From: Consotaella aegiceratis | Lineage (GTDB): Bacteria > Pseudomonadota > Alphaproteobacteria > Rhizobiales > Rhizobiaceae | Reading direction: 5' to 3' | DNA length: 64,000 bases | Assembly (NCBI RefSeq): GCF_036541425.1 | Contig: NZ_JAZHFT010000004.1 | Coordinates: 124,001 to 188,000 of the forward strand | Part shown: positions 61,507 to 64,000 of the stretch, one piece after another | Position numbering within the stretch: position 1 is the first letter of the stretch | Layout of the letters: each line of letters starts with the position of its first letter | Position numbers and translations under genes: made by a program | The notes under the pieces: model-generated | Told to the model about the DNA's origin: nothing | The model's database searches: none | Seen by the model: the letters and a program-made list of their open reading frames with translations, nothing else

Positions 61507-62049
61507 GTGACGGACGAGACTGTTCTTCTAACCTACGACGAGCTGGCTGCCCGCCTAGGAATTGAACGTGAAAGCGCTAGGCAGCTTGTTTTACGCAAAC
61601 GATGGGCCCGGCAAAAAGGAAATGACGGCCGTGCTCGCATCGAAGTGCCACTTGATGTCCTTCCGGCCGATACGTCCGATACCCCGCTTGTTGATACGCC
61701 TGTTGAGCCGTCCGACGATACGGGCCTCGGACGTATATTGACACGTCACATTGAGCGTCTTGAACAAGCACTTGATACCGCTAATGAAAAGTTGGAGCAG
61801 GCTGAAATCGAGCGCGATGAAGCACGTGATGAGTCACGTGCTGCCGAACGTGAGAGGGACGTAGTTCGATCCCAGCTCGAAGGGCTGCAAGCCGTGCTTG
61901 AAACGGAGAAGGCGCTGCGTACTGCAGAGAGCCAAAAAGTCGATGAGATGGTGGGAGAACTCCGGGCGGACCGCGATCGTTGGCACCGACAGGCACAGGA
62001 ACTTCAGGAACGTGCTTTGAAACCCTGGTGGCGCCGGTTGGCAGGCTGA
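61507..62049 (+). CDS. KfrA-like HTH/coiled-coil protein
   Basis: 180 residues from GTG 61507, chosen because GGGGCAGGA is just upstream (GTG 61468 in frame is an alternative). The N-terminal 45 residues form a probable helix-turn-helix (LTYDELAARLGIERESARQL, then RWARQKGNDGRARIEVP). The rest, about residues 75-165, is a long charged coiled coil (LEQALDTANEKLEQAEIERD). That layout resembles plasmid proteins such as KfrA, which bind operator repeats and self-assemble. CACGTG sites cluster around its start and recur inside it, suggesting autoregulation or centromere-like binding. Confidence 0.6.
   Translation: MTDETVLLTYDELAARLGIERESARQLVLRKRWARQKGNDGRARIEVPLDVLPADTSDTPLVDTPVEPSDDTGLGRILTRHIERLEQALDTANEKLEQAEIERDEARDESRAAERERDVVRSQLEGLQAVLETEKALRTAESQKVDEMVGELRADRDRWHRQAQELQERALKPWWRRLAG
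61821..61842. repeat. CACGTG inverted repeat inside the coiled-coil gene
   Basis: AGCACGTGA and TCACGTGCT form a perfect 9-bp inverted repeat with a 4-base centre (TGAG). It adds two more CACGTG hexamers to the upstream cluster, giving six in under 500 bases. Confidence 0.7.
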
Positions 62050-62058
62050 TGCTCACCG

Positions 62059-62319
62059 CTAACGAAGACGACGGATCACTGCACAGCGAGACAGGTAGAC
62101 CCCGCCGACGATCAGGCTCAGCGCAATCACGACTGCTGACGATAATCCCTCGGACAGAAACGCCGCAGCAATGATCACGCCGACGACGGGTTGGCCGAAC
62201 TGAAGGGGTGCGATTGTAGCGACACCACCTTGATCGAGCGCCCAGAACCAGGCCGCGAAGCCGACGAGAGTGCAGAGGAGCGCCAGGAAACCGAGCGCGC
62301 TCCAGCCTGTCCAAGTCAT
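62059..62319 (-). pseudogene. EamA/DMT transporter, C-terminal fragment
   Basis: 86 codons with two or three hydrophobic helices (GFLALLCTLVGFAAWFWAL, PLQFGQPVVGVIIAAAFL, VVIALSLIVGGVYLSRC), matching the last helices of the DMT/EamA family. A full protein has about ten helices, so the first 200 or so residues are missing. It is truncated next to a palindrome on its right. Confidence 0.65.
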
Positions 62320-62336
62320 TCGTCGTCGCGCAATTC

Positions 62337-62364
62337 CTAAAACATGCTACGTCGCATGTTTTAG
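62337..62364. other. 28-bp dif-like palindrome
   Basis: CTAAAACATGC and GCATGTTTTAG are perfect 11-bp inverted arms around TACGTC. The 11-6-11 spacing is that of XerCD dif sites or other tyrosine recombinase core sites. It lies between the truncated transporter and the next gene. A transcription terminator (T-run TTTTAG) is the alternative. Confidence 0.5.
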
Positions 62365-62446
62365 TCAGAAAATGGCGGCAAACGCTGCTGCGATGAATCT
62401 TTTCGGGCGAGAGCTACTAAAGCGACAGATGGTGGTGGAATAGGCT

Positions 62447-63085
62447 ATGGCGAAGCTAACCCGAGCTGAACGCAAGGAGCGAAAAGCGCTCGCCAAAGCG
62501 ACGGTCGCGGTACTGAAGACCTCGGCTCGTTCATATAAATGGCGCGTTGCTCGCGACAGTCTTTTTAAGGACCACAATGGTCGGTTCGTGGAGGTTCAGG
62601 CCAGCATTGTAAATTGGGCGTACAAGACCAGGATGGCCGCCCGTATCAAGCCGATGGCGCTCGATCCTGTGTTCTGGAACATCGTCGGAATGCCGGAGAA
62701 TGCTAAGCTGCCGCTTTCTTTTCGAGCTTTTGGCGCGTGGGTTTGCAGTGCACCTACAGTGGTTGAAGATGAGATCAACGAGGGTGACGGATCGCCGGAA
62801 ACGCTTGCTGCAAACATCCTCGATTGGGCCAACTCGCAAATGGCCTCGCCGATGCTCACGGCTGACTGCGAAACTTATTTGGAGTACCTGCAAACCCTTA
62901 GCAAAGGCTATTTTGCTAATCGCGTGGCGATGCTCTGCCTGATGGGGCGATATGAAGACGCGCGAGCCGCATGTCTCGCTGCCATTGAGCAGGATGATAG
63001 TGGCGGCTTCGGTCAGTTGGTGAATGATAAAATCGTTAACTTCCCAACAATGGTGATTCATTGGCTTGACCGAAATGGTCAATAG
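62447..63085 (+). CDS. hypothetical protein
   Basis: 212 residues, unfamiliar. A basic N-terminus (MAKLTRAERKERKALAKATV) leads into a mixed alpha/beta body with WRVARDSLFKDHNGRFVEVQ and a helical C-terminal half (LTADCETYLEYLQTL, NRVAMLCLMGRYEDARAACL). The latter looks like a TPR-like helical pair. Lower GC than the backbone. The general layout is reminiscent of small immunity proteins (DUF4304-like) but I cannot support that assignment. Confidence 0.6.
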   Translation: MAKLTRAERKERKALAKATVAVLKTSARSYKWRVARDSLFKDHNGRFVEVQASIVNWAYKTRMAARIKPMALDPVFWNIVGMPENAKLPLSFRAFGAWVCSAPTVVEDEINEGDGSPETLAANILDWANSQMASPMLTADCETYLEYLQTLSKGYFANRVAMLCLMGRYEDARAACLAAIEQDDSGGFGQLVNDKIVNFPTMVIHWLDRNGQ

Positions 63086-63182
63086 AGATCGTCAGCGCGC
63101 GACCGTTTCGCAAAACTCCTAAAACCCGCGACAGATCGGCCGCCCCCGGTGTCGATTTCAGAAGCCGGCTTCAGTGTGGGCC

Positions 63183-63515
63183 ATGAGTTTTCAAGCCGTT
63201 AGGGGAAGCCTGGTAACCGAAAGCGGGATCGTCAGGCAGAACCCGGCGGTGGCCGTCTTCGCTCCCCGGTCGGCGCAGCCTCACCAGGACTTACCTTCGC
63301 TTCTGCCACGGGCTGAGGCTGCAACCGATTGGAAAAGCACGGAGATCGTCGGCACAGTGAAGACCATCGACGCTCACAAGACTTTGCGTCTGCGCCGCGG
63401 CAAGGCAGAGATCGTCATGCACGCCAGCGGAGAGGTGACCTTCAACGGCAAGACGCTCAGCATCGATTTCGACGGGCACATCTCGCTGAAGTCCGAACGG
63501 ATCGACGTCAATTGA
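63183..63515 (+). CDS. small beta-rich protein (VgrG/spike C-terminal-like)
   Basis: 110 residues. The C-terminal 60 show alternating strands typical of the beta-helix at the tip of VgrG or phage spike proteins (IVMHASGEVTFNGKTLSIDF, then GHISLKSERIDVN). Preceded by VGTVKTIDAHKTLRLRRGKA. It could be an accessory of a type VI secretion or contractile system, but no other such gene is in the window. Its stop overlaps the start of the next gene. Confidence 0.55.
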   Translation: MSFQAVRGSLVTESGIVRQNPAVAVFAPRSAQPHQDLPSLLPRAEAATDWKSTEIVGTVKTIDAHKTLRLRRGKAEIVMHASGEVTFNGKTLSIDFDGHISLKSERIDVN

Positions 63516-64000
63516 GGCGGGCCACCATCATAGCGCTCGCTGTTGCCTGTCTTTTGGGAGGGTGCCTGCCCATGTCTGCCGCCATGTTGACCGTCACCGT
63601 CGAAGATCCGCTTCTCACCGAGGGCGGGACCGTCGTGGTTCTTGTGACGAAAATCGACCAACAGACCTTCGACGAGCGCTACGGCGATGCCGTTACCGTC
63701 AAGGACAATGCGATCCAGCTCCAGGCGACAGTGAACAGCGTCGTCAGCTTCCTGGAAGTCGATGCCCCACCGGGCTTTGAGTATCGCTTCCAGACGAAGG
63801 ACGGCAGGCCGATCGCCGAGCAGAGGGTGAGCGTCGGCGAGGGCGGCGGCTATCGGGACATCACGACCGGTCAGTACGCAACGGCGGACATAACCTTTCA
63901 CCACTATATCAAAGGCCCGCACGCAGAGCTTGCTAACTCACGAGCTCTCGACGGAAGCTATTTCCGGATAGACCCGGCAGAGTGCAAAGTAGAACTGGCT
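63512..64000 (+). CDS. lipoprotein, partial at window end
   Basis: At least 163 codons, open to the window edge. It starts at TTG 63512, overlapping the stop of the previous gene (TTGA); ATG 63571 inside is an alternative but would lose the signal. N-terminal RRATIIALAVACLLGGC is a lipoprotein signal with the lipobox Cys at about residue 18. The body (MLTVTVEDPLLTEGGTVVVL) is beta-rich and not recognised. Translationally coupled to the spike-like gene, so the two probably work together. Confidence 0.6.
   Translation, partial: MRRATIIALAVACLLGGCLPMSAAMLTVTVEDPLLTEGGTVVVLVTKIDQQTFDERYGDAVTVKDNAIQLQATVNSVVSFLEVDAPPGFEYRFQTKDGRPIAEQRVSVGEGGGYRDITTGQYATADITFHHYIKGPHAELANSRALDGSYFRIDPAECKVELA

Noticed and set aside
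1..64000. CRISPR array or rRNA genes
   Set aside because: No regularly spaced repeat units and no rRNA-like sequence were seen while reading the window.

Overview
The window is high-GC alphaproteobacterial DNA of a Rhizobiales (Mesorhizobium-like) character. Most of it is the backbone of an integrative and conjugative element (ICE) related to the rhizobial symbiosis-island family. The evidence is gene content and order: DUF932, a ParB-like protein, a TOPRIM primase-like protein, DUF2493, DUF736, a divergent XRE/DUF2285 pair, a frameshifted DUF2285 activator, an AlpA-like excisionase, a RepA-like initiator, DUF2840, a TraF peptidase, a lytic transglycosylase and a DUF3363 relaxase, followed by traG, a CopG-like gene and a complete trbBCDEJKLFGI set. 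No ICE end or tRNA attachment site could be identified, so the element's limits are unknown.

Layout. 0-4 kb: a large tyrosine recombinase and a secreted endonuclease/exonuclease/phosphatase-family protein. 4.2-11.2 kb: backbone maintenance genes and a TacA/TacT-like toxin-antitoxin pair. 11.2-16.6 kb: first cargo slot, with a flavin reductase and a two-gene Gabija-type defence system (OLD-family nuclease plus UvrD-like helicase). 16.6-24.4 kb: control and DNA-processing module. It carries a QseC/QseM-like switch, an FseA-like activator split by an apparent +1 ribosomal frameshift, RdfS, RepA with three iteron-like repeats, TraF, a transglycosylase, a candidate oriT and the relaxase. 24.4-32.1 kb: second cargo slot. 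It has a MarR-controlled efflux/isochorismatase-like operon and a TetR-controlled esterase/FAD-monooxygenase pair, both with clear palindromic operators. 32.2-46.4 kb: coupling protein and type IV secretion genes, with a LysR/SDR pair wedged between the copG-like gene and trbB as third cargo.

46.4-58.1 kb is a transposon scrapyard. It holds one Tn3-family element with perfect 38-bp inverted repeats, a second Tn3-family element with imperfect repeats, the 5' part of a third, and fragments of a LysR gene, an IS5-family transposase, an lrgB-like gene and an unidentified gene. Neither intact element has a target-site duplication, and the genes on their two sides do not match. Deletions or recombination have therefore removed DNA here, including whatever followed trbI. 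58.3-64 kb is accessory DNA: an acetyltransferase, a Tat-lipoprotein with SUKH-like and ankyrin regions, a coiled-coil DNA-binding-like protein surrounded by CACGTG repeats, a truncated DMT transporter beside a dif-sized palindrome, and three poorly characterised genes, the last running off the window.

Inferred logic: the XRE/DUF2285 switch holds back the frameshift-dependent activator. When released, the activator should turn on rdfS and the genes behind it (excision, repA, traF, transglycosylase, relaxase). TraG and the Trb channel then export the strand nicked by the relaxase. All functions are read from sequence patterns; no database search was run.
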